Of a stretch of 64,000 nucleotides of DNA, positions 1-8,631 are shown in pieces. The translations under genes and the position numbers were made by a program. Under the pieces are notes generated by a model. The model saw only the letters and a list, made by a program, of their open reading frames with translations, ran no database searches and was not told the origin of the DNA. The stretch spans positions 186,001-250,000 of the forward strand of contig NZ_JACIEM010000007.1 of NCBI RefSeq assembly GCF_014196845.1, in the 5' to 3' direction. The stretch comes from Aurantimonas endophytica (GTDB lineage: Bacteria > Pseudomonadota > Alphaproteobacteria > Rhizobiales > Rhizobiaceae). Every line of letters begins with the position of its first letter. Position 1 is the stretch's first letter.

Positions 1-45
1 TGCTGAACTGATCGCCGCCTTCCATCCTCGCATAACCGTGGCGAC

Positions 46-1320
46 ATGAACCATTTCGAGATCCGGGACGGCGCCCTCCACGCCGAGGGCGTGCCCGTGG
101 AGCGCATCGCGCACGACGTCGGCACGCCGTTCTACTGCTATTCCTCCGCGACGCTGACGCGCCACTACGAGGTCTTCACCCGGGCTTTCGCCGACATCGA
201 CGCGCTGGTCTGCTACGCGACGAAGGCCAATTCCAACCAGGCGGTGCTGGCGACGCTGGCGCGGCTCGGCGCCGGCGCCGACGTCGTCTCGGGCGGGGAA
301 TTGCTGCGGGCGCTGCGCGCCGGCATCGCGCCGCAGAAGATCATGTTCTCCGGGGTCGGCAAGACCGTCCCGGAGATCGACCTGGCGCTCGCTGCGGGAA
401 TCTTCTGCTTCAACGTCGAATCCGAGCCGGAGCTCGAGGCGATCGCCGCCCGCGCGGTGGCCGCCGGGCTTACCGCGCCGGTGTCGTTCCGGATCAACCC
501 GGATGTCGACGCCCGCACCCACGCGAAGATCTCCACCGGCAAGAAGTCCGACAAGTTCGGCATCGCCTTCGACGACGCCATCGGCATCTACGACCGGGCG
601 CGGGCGCTGCCGGGGATCGCGGTGTGCGGCATCGACATGCATATCGGCAGCCAGATCATCGATCTCGAGCCCTTCGACCAGGCCTTCGGCCGCCTCGCCG
701 GGCTGGTGCGGCAGCTGCGCGAGGCCGGCCACAGCATCTCGCATGTCGATCTCGGCGGCGGGCTCGGCGTGCCCTACAAGCGCGACAACGCGCCGCCGCC
801 GCTGCCCACCGCCTATGCCGAGATCGTCAAGCGCCACGTGCGCGACCTCGACTGCCGGGTGGTGTTCGAGCCGGGCCGGCTGATCGCCGCCAATGCCGGC
901 ATCCTGGTGACCCGCGTGCTCTACGTGAAGGAGGCCGGCGACAAGGTCTTCGTCATCGTCGACGCGGCGATGAACGACCTCGTGCGCCCGACGCTCTACG
1001 ACGCCTGGCACGACATCCACCCGGTGATCGAGCAGCCGGACGGCGCGCGCATGGTCGCCGACGTCGTCGGGCCGGTGTGCGAGAGCGGCGACTTCTTCGC
1101 CAGGGACCGCGACCTGCCGAAGGTCAAGGCGGGCGACCTCGTCTATCTCGCCTCGGCCGGCGCCTACGGGGCGGTGCAGTCGGGCACCTACAATTCCCGG
1201 CCGCTGATCGCCGAGGTGCTGGTCAGGGACGACGATTTCTTCGCGGTGCGGCCGCGCCAGACGATCGACGAGCTGATCGCGCTCGACCGGCTGCCGCCCT
1301 GGCTGGACGAGACGGCGTAG
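46..1320 (+). CDS. lysA: Diaminopimelate decarboxylase
   Basis: Cytoplasmic PLP enzyme that decarboxylates meso-diaminopimelate to L-lysine, the last step of the DAP pathway. The 424-residue product is full length for the family. The N-terminal alanine-racemase-like barrel carries the PLP lysine in YATKANSN (near residue 60), followed by the HIGSQI motif, a glycine-rich GGGLG phosphate-binding segment and the C-terminal CESGDFF motif that supplies the active-site cysteine of the partner subunit. The ATG overlaps by four bases (ATGA) the stop of an open frame entering from the left edge (bases 2-49), so it may be coupled to an upstream gene outside the window; that frame is too short to identify. 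lysC lies 49 kb away. Confidence 0.97.
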   Translation: MNHFEIRDGALHAEGVPVERIAHDVGTPFYCYSSATLTRHYEVFTRAFADIDALVCYATKANSNQAVLATLARLGAGADVVSGGELLRALRAGIAPQKIMFSGVGKTVPEIDLALAAGIFCFNVESEPELEAIAARAVAAGLTAPVSFRINPDVDARTHAKISTGKKSDKFGIAFDDAIGIYDRARALPGIAVCGIDMHIGSQIIDLEPFDQAFGRLAGLVRQLREAGHSISHVDLGGGLGVPYKRDNAPPPLPTAYAEIVKRHVRDLDCRVVFEPGRLIAANAGILVTRVLYVKEAGDKVFVIVDAAMNDLVRPTLYDAWHDIHPVIEQPDGARMVADVVGPVCESGDFFARDRDLPKVKAGDLVYLASAGAYGAVQSGTYNSRPLIAEVLVRDDDFFAVRPRQTIDELIALDRLPPWLDETA

Positions 1321-1415
1321 GCTGCCCGGCGCCGGGTTCACAGATGCGTCACCCGCCTCGTCTTCGCCGTAAAAACGGTTAAGGTTCTCAGGTCTACGAG
1401 GAACGAGAGCTGGCC

Positions 1416-4046
1416 ATGACGCAGGACGACCGGCGCAAGGACTTCCCGCGGCCCGGGCGTCTCGCCCTGACGCGCAGGCTCTCGGCCGCCGCCCTCGTCG
1501 TCGAGCGCGTGTGGCCGCTGGTGGTGGCCTTCGTCTGCCTCGCCGCGCTGTTCCTCACCTTCTCCTGGTTCGGGCTGTTCGCCGCCATGCCGTTCGCCGC
1601 GCGCGTCGCCGTGCTGGCGGTGCTGGCCGGGCTGGCGCTGTTCGCGCTGTGGCGGAACCGCCATGTGCGCTGGCCGGACGATTCGGAGGTCGATGCGCGG
1701 ATCGAGCTGGTCAGCCGGCTGCAGCACCAGCCGCTGCGCACGCAGGACGACCATGCCGCGACCGCCGATCCGTTCGCGCTGGCGCTGTGGCACGAGCACC
1801 AGCGGCGCATGGCGGCGCAACTCCGCAATCTCAGCGGCGGCTCGCCCCGCACCCAGACCGAGCGGCTCGACCCGTTCGGCCTGCGCGCGATGGTGGCGCT
1901 GCTGTTCGTCACCGCCTTCGCCTTCTCCTTCGGGCCGGGCGGCGGCCGGATCGTCGACGCGTTCGGGACGATCGACGTGCCCGGCGCCGTCACGGCGCGG
2001 GTCGATGCCTGGGTGACGCCGCCGACCTATACCGGCCGGGCGCCGATCTTCCTGACCGAGGCGGGGCGCGAGGGCCCGGTGGTCGTGCCGGAGGGCAGCG
2101 TGCTCTCGGTGCGGATCTCCGACGCCACGGCGGCCGACCTCACCTTCACGCCCGCCCGCGAGGGCGCCGAGGCCGTGACGGTCGCGCCGGTGGGGGCGGA
2201 ACTGGACGAGGACGAGGCCGATGTCGCGGAAGCTGCCGACGGCGAGGCCGCCGCGCCGCCGCCGGAGGGCCCCCGCGAATATGTCTTCACGCTGGAGGAA
2301 AGCGGCGACGTGGCGCTCGCCACGGCGTTCTCGACGATGGGGCGCTGGGGCTTCGACGTGACCGAAGACGCCGACCCGCTGATCGCCTTCAAGGAGGATC
2401 CGTCGGTGGCGCAGAACAGCGCGCTGCAGCTCGTCTACACGGTCAGCGACGACTATGGCGCCCGCAAGGGCCAGGCCGAGATCGTCGTCGAGGAGGAGAA
2501 TATCGCCGAGGGCGCCCGGCCGCTGGTCGCCCCGCCGGAGATCAACCTGGCGCTGCCGCGCCGGGCGCGCGAGCCGACCGAGGGGCGGACCAATGCCGAC
2601 CTGACCGAGAGCCCCTATGCGGGCGCGAAGGTGGCGATGACGCTGGTGGTGACCGACGACGCGGCGCAGACCGGCCGTTCCGAGACCAAGCGGCTGACCC
2701 TGCCGGAGCGGCGCTTCAGCAATCCGCTGGCACGGGCGGTGATCGAGCAGCGGCGGCTCCTGGCGCTCGATGCCGATTCGGTCGACCGGGTGGTCGAGAT
2801 GCTCGACGCCGTCACGCTGCGCGGCGAGGAATTCATCGAGAGCCCGACGGACTATCTGGCGCTGATGGCGGCGCGGACGCGGATCGCCACCGCCCACGAC
2901 GATGCGGGGCTGCTGTCGGCGGTCGACTTCATGTGGGAGATCGCGCTCGGCATCGAGGACGGCAACCTGTCGCTGGCCGAGCGCCGGCTGCGCGACGCGC
3001 GCGAGCAGCTTTCCGAGGCGCTGGAGGAGGGCGCGACCGACGCCGAGATCGACGCGCTGATGCAGGAACTGCGCGAGGCCATGCAGGAATACATGCAGGC
3101 GCTCGCCGAGGCGATGCAGAACCAGCCGCCGATGAGCCAGGACCAGATGCAGATGGGCGACGTCCAGGAGATCCGCCCGCAGGACCTGGAGCGGATGATG
3201 GACCGGATCGAGGATCTGGCGAAGTCGGGCTCGAAGGACGCCGCGCAGCAGATGCTCTCCGAGCTGCAGCAGATGATGGATAATCTCCAGGCGATGCGCC
3301 CCGGCCAGCAGCAGGGCGGCGAGCAGAACGCCATGCAGGAGCAGATGAACAAGATGGGCGAGCTGCTGCAGCGCCAGCAGCAGCTGATGGACCAGACCTA
3401 CGATCTCGGCCGCCAGCAGATCCAGCGCCAGCAGCAGCAACAGCAGGGCCAGCAAGGCGAGCAGGGCGAGCCGCAGCAGGGCGGCGAGGGTCAGCAGGGC
3501 GAGCCGATGACCGCCGAACAGATGCAGGAGATGATGAAGCAGCTGCAGGAGCAGCAGGGCCAGCTGCAGGAGGAGCTGCAGGCCATGCAGCAGGAGCTGG
3601 AGGGGATGGGCATGGAGCCCTCCGACGGCTTCGGCGAGGCCGGCGAGGCGATGGGCGAGGCGGAAGGCGCGCTCGGCGAGGGCAATGACGGCGAGGCCGT
3701 CGGCCAGCAGGGCCGGGCCATGGAGGCGATGCGCCGCGGCGCCCAGGACATGATGCAGCAGATGCAGCAGGCGATGCAGCAGGGCCAGCAGGGCCAGCCC
3801 GGTCAGCCGGGGCAGGGCCAGATGGGCCAGGGCTTCAACGGCATGCAGCAGCGCTCGGGGCGCGACCCGCTCGGCCGCCAGCGCCAGACCCAGGGGCCGG
3901 ATTTCGGCCAGGATGTCGGCGTGCCGGACGAGATCGACACGCAGCGGGCGCGCCAGATCCTCGACGCCATCCGCCAGCGCCTCGGCGACAGCCTGTCGCC
4001 GCAGCTGGAGCGGGAATATCTGGAGCGGCTGCTGCAGACGCCCTGA
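1416..4046 (+). CDS. DUF4175 / TIGR02302 family large membrane protein
   Basis: An 876-residue protein of the TIGR02302 (DUF4175) family, known mainly from alphaproteobacteria and of unknown function. Hydrophobic segments lie near residues 30-75 and again near 150-170, followed by a long region with Ig/beta-like composition. From about residue 550 to 825 it becomes extremely rich in Gln, Met, Glu and Gly, with QQQ runs and QG repeats, and probably forms a coiled coil or a disordered tail. The last 40 residues (ARQILDAIRQR...) are ordinary again. The repetitive DNA at about 3300-3850 is in frame, not an insertion. A GAGAG ribosome-binding site precedes the ATG. It follows lysA and converges on cpdR. 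An envelope role is only a guess from the topology. Confidence 0.85.
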   Translation: MTQDDRRKDFPRPGRLALTRRLSAAALVVERVWPLVVAFVCLAALFLTFSWFGLFAAMPFAARVAVLAVLAGLALFALWRNRHVRWPDDSEVDARIELVSRLQHQPLRTQDDHAATADPFALALWHEHQRRMAAQLRNLSGGSPRTQTERLDPFGLRAMVALLFVTAFAFSFGPGGGRIVDAFGTIDVPGAVTARVDAWVTPPTYTGRAPIFLTEAGREGPVVVPEGSVLSVRISDATAADLTFTPAREGAEAVTVAPVGAELDEDEADVAEAADGEAAAPPPEGPREYVFTLEESGDVALATAFSTMGRWGFDVTEDADPLIAFKEDPSVAQNSALQLVYTVSDDYGARKGQAEIVVEEENIAEGARPLVAPPEINLALPRRAREPTEGRTNADLTESPYAGAKVAMTLVVTDDAAQTGRSETKRLTLPERRFSNPLARAVIEQRRLLALDADSVDRVVEMLDAVTLRGEEFIESPTDYLALMAARTRIATAHDDAGLLSAVDFMWEIALGIEDGNLSLAERRLRDAREQLSEALEEGATDAEIDALMQELREAMQEYMQALAEAMQNQPPMSQDQMQMGDVQEIRPQDLERMMDRIEDLAKSGSKDAAQQMLSELQQMMDNLQAMRPGQQQGGEQNAMQEQMNKMGELLQRQQQLMDQTYDLGRQQIQRQQQQQQGQQGEQGEPQQGGEGQQGEPMTAEQMQEMMKQLQEQQGQLQEELQAMQQELEGMGMEPSDGFGEAGEAMGEAEGALGEGNDGEAVGQQGRAMEAMRRGAQDMMQQMQQAMQQGQQGQPGQPGQGQMGQGFNGMQQRSGRDPLGRQRQTQGPDFGQDVGVPDEIDTQRARQILDAIRQRLGDSLSPQLEREYLERLLQTP

Positions 4047-4117
4047 GGCGCCCGCGCCGCCGCGCGTTCAGGCGTGCGGCGGCTCGCGGCGCTGTCTGTT
4101 TCGGAGCGGCAGTCGGG

Positions 4118-4549
4118 TCAGGCGCAGCGGCGGGTGACCGTGGGCGTGGTCTCGTCGAGCTCGGCTGGTGCTCTGCCGGCTTCGCGCTCCGCCAGAATGC
4201 GGCCGACCTCGCTGCGCAATTCGGCGATGCTGAACGGCTTCTCGACGACGCCCTCGATGATCGCGGTGAGGTCGTCGGCGTTTTCCTTCTGCTCGGCATA
4301 GCCGGTCATCAGAAGGATGGGCAGTTCCGGCCAGATCGCGGCGATCTCGTGCGCGAGCTCGATGCCGGTCATGGCCGGCATGCGGATGTCGGACAGCACG
4401 AAATCGAACGCGCCTTCCTCAGCCGCGAGCGTCTCGAGCGCGAGCTCGCCGTCTTCCACCGCGACCACCTGATGGCCTTCGAGGCCAAGCGCCCGCGTCA
4501 CGAGCAGGCGGACGCCCGGATCGTCTTCGGCAACCAGAATTCTCGCCAC
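4118..4549 (-). CDS. cpdR: Response regulator CpdR (single receiver domain)
   Basis: A stand-alone CheY-like receiver of 143 residues with no output domain. The acidic pair is D9-D10, the phosphoacceptor is D54 in LSDIRMP, the switch threonine is T82 and the conserved lysine is K104 in VEKPF. In Caulobacter and rhizobia, unphosphorylated CpdR directs ClpXP to degrade CtrA and other substrates, and its phosphorylation comes from the CckA-ChpT relay; the assignment here rests on similarity and on the usual position near hpt and lysA. The start is GTG, with AGGAG six bases upstream. About 20 extra residues at the C terminus (ending TRRCA) exceed the Caulobacter protein. It lies 87 bases downstream of hpt on the same strand. 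Confidence 0.88.
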   Translation of the reverse strand: MARILVAEDDPGVRLLVTRALGLEGHQVVAVEDGELALETLAAEEGAFDFVLSDIRMPAMTGIELAHEIAAIWPELPILLMTGYAEQKENADDLTAIIEGVVEKPFSIAELRSEVGRILAEREAGRAPAELDETTPTVTRRCA

Positions 4550-4636
4550 GCCAGTCTCCTGCAGGTCGTCATAGCCGTGCGCGCATCTACCACCGGCTTA
4601 GGGCATGGGCCTGACCTGGAGCTTAACGGGCAGGGA

Positions 4637-5173
4637 CTATTCCACCACCTTTCCGACGAAGGGCAGTTCGCGGAAGGCATGGGCGACGTCCATGCCGTAG
4701 CCGACGACGAAATAGTCGGGGCAGTCGAAGCCGACGTAGTCGGCCTCGATGGCGGCCTGGCGGCGCATGCGCTTGTCCAGGAGCACGGCGATCTTCACTT
4801 CCTTGGCGCCGCGCGCCAGCAGCATGTCGCGGGCAAAGCTGATCGTGCGGCCGGACTCCAGGATATCGTCGATCAGAAGGACGGTGCGGCCCTCGACCGG
4901 GCTCTCGACGTCGCGCAGCACGCGGATCTTGCCCGGCTCGGTGCCGGCGCCGTAGCTCGACAGGGTGATGAACTCGACCTCGGGGGCGAGGCCGGTGAGG
5001 TGCATGGCGCGAATCAGGTCGGCGGCGAAGACGAAGGAGCCCTTGAGCACCGAGACGACCAGGAGGTCGGTGGACGGCGTCGCGGCGATCTCCTTGGCGA
5101 CGCGCAGCACTTCGGCCGCTATGCGCCTCTCGTCGAACAGCGTCTCGATGTTCTTGCCGCGTACGGTGATCAC
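4637..5173 (-). CDS. hpt: Hypoxanthine phosphoribosyltransferase
   Basis: Purine salvage enzyme that converts hypoxanthine (and usually guanine) plus PRPP to IMP (or GMP). The product has 178 residues, normal for bacterial Hpt. The PRPP-binding signature VLLIDDILESGRT spans residues 98-110. The flexible-loop region LSSYGAG lies near residue 71, and DYVGFD near 145-150 is the purine-binding region. The ATG overlaps the stop of the upstream membrane-protein gene by four bases (ATGA), so the two are probably translationally coupled. Confidence 0.95.
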   Translation of the reverse strand: MITVRGKNIETLFDERRIAAEVLRVAKEIAATPSTDLLVVSVLKGSFVFAADLIRAMHLTGLAPEVEFITLSSYGAGTEPGKIRVLRDVESPVEGRTVLLIDDILESGRTISFARDMLLARGAKEVKIAVLLDKRMRRQAAIEADYVGFDCPDYFVVGYGMDVAHAFRELPFVGKVVE

Positions 5174-5910
5174 AGGCCGCCCGCCGCGAAGTCCACGGCG
5201 ATGTCGCCTTCGATGCCGGCGGGGACCGCCAGCGCCGAGAGAAACTGCACCGACCGGCCGGCACCGAGCTCGCCGATCCCGGCGCGCAGCGGCTTGACCT
5301 GGCGGCTGCCGTCCGGGCCGTTCATGACGATGTGCATCAGCGGCACGTGCGCAGCCCGGTCCGCGACATTGGCGATGCGACCGGCGACGGTGAGCACTGC
5401 GCCGTCGCCGCGCGGCGCCAGGCTGGTCTCGACCTCGCTGAGGATCACGCCGCCCGTCGGGGAGGCGGCCAGCGGCGCCGCCGCCATCCAGAGAATCAAC
5501 ACCGGCATCGCGAACATGCCGACGATGAACGCCGTGGCGATATAGGCGGCGTCGCGCAGCCGCAGCGAGCGCGCATGGGCGATGATGGCGCGGGCCGCGC
5601 CGCCGGGCATCGGCCTCGCGCCCCGGGGTGGCAGGCTCTGCCAGAGAAGATCGGGAGCGGCCGTGCGGGGTTCGTGGCGCCTCGAGCCTGCCGGATCGAG
5701 CGGCGAGCGCCGTCCGAACATGGGCCGGCTGTCGGCCTCGGCGGGCGCGGCAAGGCTCAGCCGGGCGGCTTCCATCTCGGCGGCGGATTTTTCCCGGCGG
5801 ATGCGCGTCGTCACCTCGGCCGTTCCCTCGATCACCCGTGCAGGGGCGGCGGGACTGGCATGGTGGCGGCTTTCGTCCGATACGGGCGAGGCTCGGCGGA
5901 ACTCGGTCAA
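5170..5910 (-). CDS. DUF3426-like single-pass membrane protein
   Basis: A 246-residue protein with a long, basic, disordered N-terminal half (residues 1-115), one strong transmembrane segment (about 121-148, GMFAMPVLILWM) and a C-terminal beta-rich domain (about 155-243, TVAGRIANVAD...) resembling DUF3426. The position between hpt and ftsE matches a gene that in other Hyphomicrobiales often begins with an MJ0042-type zinc ribbon; no cysteine pairs are present here, so that ribbon is missing. The start is TTG, supported by GGGAGGA four bases upstream, with no better ATG. The function is unknown. It is divergent from ftsE across about 155 bases and coupled to hpt. Confidence 0.72.
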   Translation of the reverse strand: MTEFRRASPVSDESRHHASPAAPARVIEGTAEVTTRIRREKSAAEMEAARLSLAAPAEADSRPMFGRRSPLDPAGSRRHEPRTAAPDLLWQSLPPRGARPMPGGAARAIIAHARSLRLRDAAYIATAFIVGMFAMPVLILWMAAAPLAASPTGGVILSEVETSLAPRGDGAVLTVAGRIANVADRAAHVPLMHIVMNGPDGSRQVKPLRAGIGELGAGRSVQFLSALAVPAGIEGDIAVDFAAGGL

Positions 5911-5951
5911 CGCATCCTCCCGGTCATTCGCTTCAGAAACGGGTAAGGAAA

Positions 5952-5969
5952 CATGCTTAACAAAGCATG
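5952..5969. repeat. Inverted repeat between the DUF3426-like gene and ftsE
   Basis: CATGCTT (5952-5958) and AAGCATG (5963-5969) form a perfect 7-bp dyad with a 4-base centre. It sits in the divergent promoter region, about 97 bases before ftsE and 42 bases before the DUF3426-like gene. It could be an operator. No T-run follows it, so it is not a terminator. The regulator is unknown. Confidence 0.4.
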
Positions 5970-6065
5970 AAGCCGGCCTTGCCGAGAAGCTCGACGCGGC
6001 GGCCTGAAATGAACACAGTCCGGCGCATCCTGACGGCGGTCACAATACGGGGGGAAACATCAAGG

Positions 6066-6725
6066 ATGATTCGGTTCGAAAATGTCGGGCTGCGCTACGA
6101 CATGGGGCCGGAGGTGCTGCGCGATCTCTCCTTCGAGATCCGGCGCCAGTCCTTCCAGTTCCTCACCGGCCCGTCCGGCGCCGGCAAGAGCAGCCTGCTG
6201 CGCATGCTGTTCCTGGCGCTGAAGCCGACGCGCGGCCTGATCACCGTGCTCGGCCGGGACGCCGCGACGCTGTCGCGCGCCGACCTGCCGTCGATAAGGC
6301 GGCGCATCGGCGTGGTGTTCCAGGATTTCCGCCTGCTCGAGCACATGTCTACCTACGAGAACGTCGCCCTGCCGCTGAGGGTGCGCGGCAAGGACGAGTC
6401 CAGCTACCGCCAGGACGTGATCGACCTGATCAAATGGGTCGGGCTCGGCGAGCGGCTCAACGCCTCGCCGGTGGTGCTCTCGGGCGGCGAGAAGCAGCGC
6501 GCCGCCATCGCCAGGGCACTGATCGACCAGCCCGACATCCTGCTCGCGGACGAGCCGACGGGCAATGTCGATCCGCCGCTGGCGCGGCGCCTGCTCCGCC
6601 TCTTCCTCGAACTCAACCGCACCGGTACCGCGGTGGTTATCGCCACCCACGATCTCGCCCTGATGGAACAGGTCGACGCCCGCCGCATGGTCCTCGCGGA
6701 TGGCAGACTGGAAATCTATGACTGA
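6066..6725 (+). CDS. ftsE: Cell division ATP-binding protein FtsE
   Basis: ABC-type ATPase that works with FtsX at the division septum to activate periplasmic peptidoglycan hydrolysis. The product has exactly the usual 219 residues. The Walker A motif GPSGAGKS is at 35-42, the Q-loop is in VVFQDFRLL near 86, the signature LSGGEKQR is at 138-145, Walker B ILLADEP is at 158-164, and the switch histidine is H195. The ATG at 6066 is preceded by AAGG; an upstream in-frame extension is not family-like. It overlaps ftsX by eight bases. Confidence 0.96.
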   Translation: MIRFENVGLRYDMGPEVLRDLSFEIRRQSFQFLTGPSGAGKSSLLRMLFLALKPTRGLITVLGRDAATLSRADLPSIRRRIGVVFQDFRLLEHMSTYENVALPLRVRGKDESSYRQDVIDLIKWVGLGERLNASPVVLSGGEKQRAAIARALIDQPDILLADEPTGNVDPPLARRLLRLFLELNRTGTAVVIATHDLALMEQVDARRMVLADGRLEIYD

Positions 6726-7707
6726 TCTCGCCGAACGGTGGCTGGACCTGCGCGAATTCGTCGAGCGCACGACGGGGATCACCCGTCGCGAGCGCCCGGC
6801 GCCGATCGTGCCGCCGGCCAACGTCGCCGGCCGCGCGCTGATGACCGTGATCGCCATCATGACCTTCCTCGCCAGCCTGACCGTCGGCGCGGTGACGCTG
6901 GTCTCCGACACGGCCGCGCAGTGGCAGAGCGACATCTCCCGCGAGATCACCGTGCAGGTGATGCCGGACGACGGCGTCGACATGGCGGCGGCGCTGCGGA
7001 CGGTGCAGAGCATCGCCGGCGAAACGCCGGGCATCACCGGAACGTCGGTGCTCGACGACGCCGCCACCGGCCGGCTGCTGCAGCCCTGGCTCGGGACCGG
7101 CCTCGATCTCGACGAGCTGCCGGTGCCGCGCCTGGTGATCATCGCGATCGACGCGGATTCGCCGCCGGACTTCGCCGCCTTCGCCGCGCGGCTCAACGAG
7201 GCCGTGCCGTCAGCGGCGCTCGACGACCACCGTGCGTGGGTCTCGCGGCTGGTCACCATGGCGCGGGCCATGGTCATCGCCGGCCTGGCGGTGCTGACGC
7301 TGGTGCTGGTCGCCACCGTCCTCACGGTGATCTTCGCGACGCGCGGGGCGATGGCCGGCAACCGCCAGATCATCGAGGTGCTGCATTTCGTCGGGGCCCG
7401 CTCGGCCTTCATCGCGGGGGAGTTCCAGGGCCATTTCCTGCGACTCGGCCTGTTCGGCGCGCTGGGTGGCGGCGTCGCCGCCCTGTTTCTCTTCGCGCTG
7501 ATGGGGCTGTGGACGCGCAGCAACCAGGCGACGCCCGAAGCCGACCAGATCAGCGCCCTGTTCGGCTCGTTCGCCATCGGCTGGACCGGCTATTTCGGCG
7601 TCGTGGTCCTGATCGCAACCATTGGCGGGCTGACGGCGTTCACCTCAAGGATCACTGTCATGCGGCAATTGGCGGCAATCGACATGATTTCTCCGGTGGA
7701 AGGGTAA
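6718..7707 (+). CDS. ftsX: Cell division protein FtsX (permease)
   Basis: A 329-residue membrane partner of FtsE. There is an N-terminal cytoplasmic segment, a first transmembrane helix near residues 40-65 (LMTVIAIMTFLASLTV), a large periplasmic domain (about 70-180) that recruits hydrolase regulators in other bacteria, then three more hydrophobic segments (AMVIAGLAVLTLVLVATVL, LFGALGGGVAALFLF, GYFGVVVLIATIGGL). The start is the ATG inside the last codons of ftsE, giving an 8-base overlap. A start 18 bases further upstream is open but would add only six residues. Confidence 0.94.
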   Translation: MTDLAERWLDLREFVERTTGITRRERPAPIVPPANVAGRALMTVIAIMTFLASLTVGAVTLVSDTAAQWQSDISREITVQVMPDDGVDMAAALRTVQSIAGETPGITGTSVLDDAATGRLLQPWLGTGLDLDELPVPRLVIIAIDADSPPDFAAFAARLNEAVPSAALDDHRAWVSRLVTMARAMVIAGLAVLTLVLVATVLTVIFATRGAMAGNRQIIEVLHFVGARSAFIAGEFQGHFLRLGLFGALGGGVAALFLFALMGLWTRSNQATPEADQISALFGSFAIGWTGYFGVVVLIATIGGLTAFTSRITVMRQLAAIDMISPVEG

Positions 7708-7797
7708 TATTCCATTAACCCTGAGCGCCCAGAGTCGGGCGGACGGCAAGACGGGCGGCTTCACCACTCCGCCGCAATCGCGGGAATAGACTGTCGA

Positions 7798-8505
7798 ATG
7801 ACGATTTTCGCGCCGACTTCGGAGAGCCACGAGCAGGAGGCGCCGCCGGCTGGCCGCCCGCGTCGGCGTCGCCGTCTCGGCATCGGCCCGTTCGTCGTGC
7901 TCGCCTTCGTCGCCCTGTGCGGCTACCTCGTCGGCGGGTTCCTGCGCTTCACCGAGGAGGTCAATCTCCTCGCGCGGCCGACCGCATTCGCTGCCGCCGA
8001 CGGCATCGTCGTGCTGACCGGTGGCGCCTGGCGCATCGATCACGCCATCAACCTCCTGAAGGAAGGGCGGGGGCGCAGGCTGCTGATCAGCGGCGTCAAT
8101 CCCGACACCAGCGTCGATGCGCTGGCGAAGCTCACCGATACCGACCGCACATGGTTCGACTGTTGCGTGGACATCGACTATGCGGCGCTCAACACGGTCG
8201 GCAATGCCGAGATCGCCGGTCGCTGGGCCCGCGAGCAAGGCTTTCGCGACCTGATCCTGGTGACCAGCGACTACCACATGCCGCGCTCGCTCATCGAGTT
8301 CGACCGGGTCGGCAACATCCGCTCGGTCACCCCCTACGCCGTCCGGCGGGACGATCTGTGGCGGAACGAGCAGATGCCTTCGGCGCCCGGCCTGCGGGTC
8401 CTGGCGAGCGAATACGTCAAGCTCATCGCGGCGCGCTTCCTGTCGACGGTCGGGATCGTCGGCAAGGAAAGCGTCTCGACCCGCGTCGCCCATCTCGCGC
8501 ACTGA
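7798..8505 (+). CDS. YdcF/SanA-family DUF218 membrane-anchored protein
   Basis: A 235-residue DUF218 protein. The basic N terminus (PRRRRRLG) is followed by one transmembrane helix near residues 30-50, which places the DUF218 domain in the periplasm. Family landmarks are visible: IVVLTGG near 70, LISGV near 98 and LVTSDYHMPRS near 158, where the YHMPR motif is typical of YdcF/ElyC/SanA proteins. Relatives act in envelope integrity and vancomycin tolerance, but no reaction is proved. It lies 90 bases after ftsX; that gap includes TAATATTCCATTAACC, a weak CtrA-like half site. Confidence 0.88.
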   Translation: MTIFAPTSESHEQEAPPAGRPRRRRRLGIGPFVVLAFVALCGYLVGGFLRFTEEVNLLARPTAFAAADGIVVLTGGAWRIDHAINLLKEGRGRRLLISGVNPDTSVDALAKLTDTDRTWFDCCVDIDYAALNTVGNAEIAGRWAREQGFRDLILVTSDYHMPRSLIEFDRVGNIRSVTPYAVRRDDLWRNEQMPSAPGLRVLASEYVKLIAARFLSTVGIVGKESVSTRVAHLAH

Positions 8506-8631
8506 CGCGTGCCGACTGCGCGCCTGGCCCTCGATTTTCCGTCCGCGCCAGCGTAGACCCTGCAGCAACCGCTGGCGGGAGACAGGCTCCCGCATGGCCC
8601 CGATGACCGCCGCGGGAGCGATCCCTTGATC

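Noticed and set aside
1-49. Open frame at the left edge ending over the lysA start
   Set aside because: Only 15 codons are visible and I cannot assign them to a family, so it is not listed as a gene.
1324-1335. 12-bp palindrome CCCGGCGCCGGG after lysA
   Set aside because: Short GC-only palindromes are expected by chance here and it has no loop or T-run.
1338-3455. A 705-residue frame antisense to the DUF4175 gene
   Set aside because: Low-complexity mirror of the Gln-rich gene, with no ribosome-binding site or domain.
7708-7797. TAATATTCCATTAACC as a CtrA site before the DUF218 gene
   Set aside because: The spacing is six rather than seven and the first half is TAAT; too weak to list.
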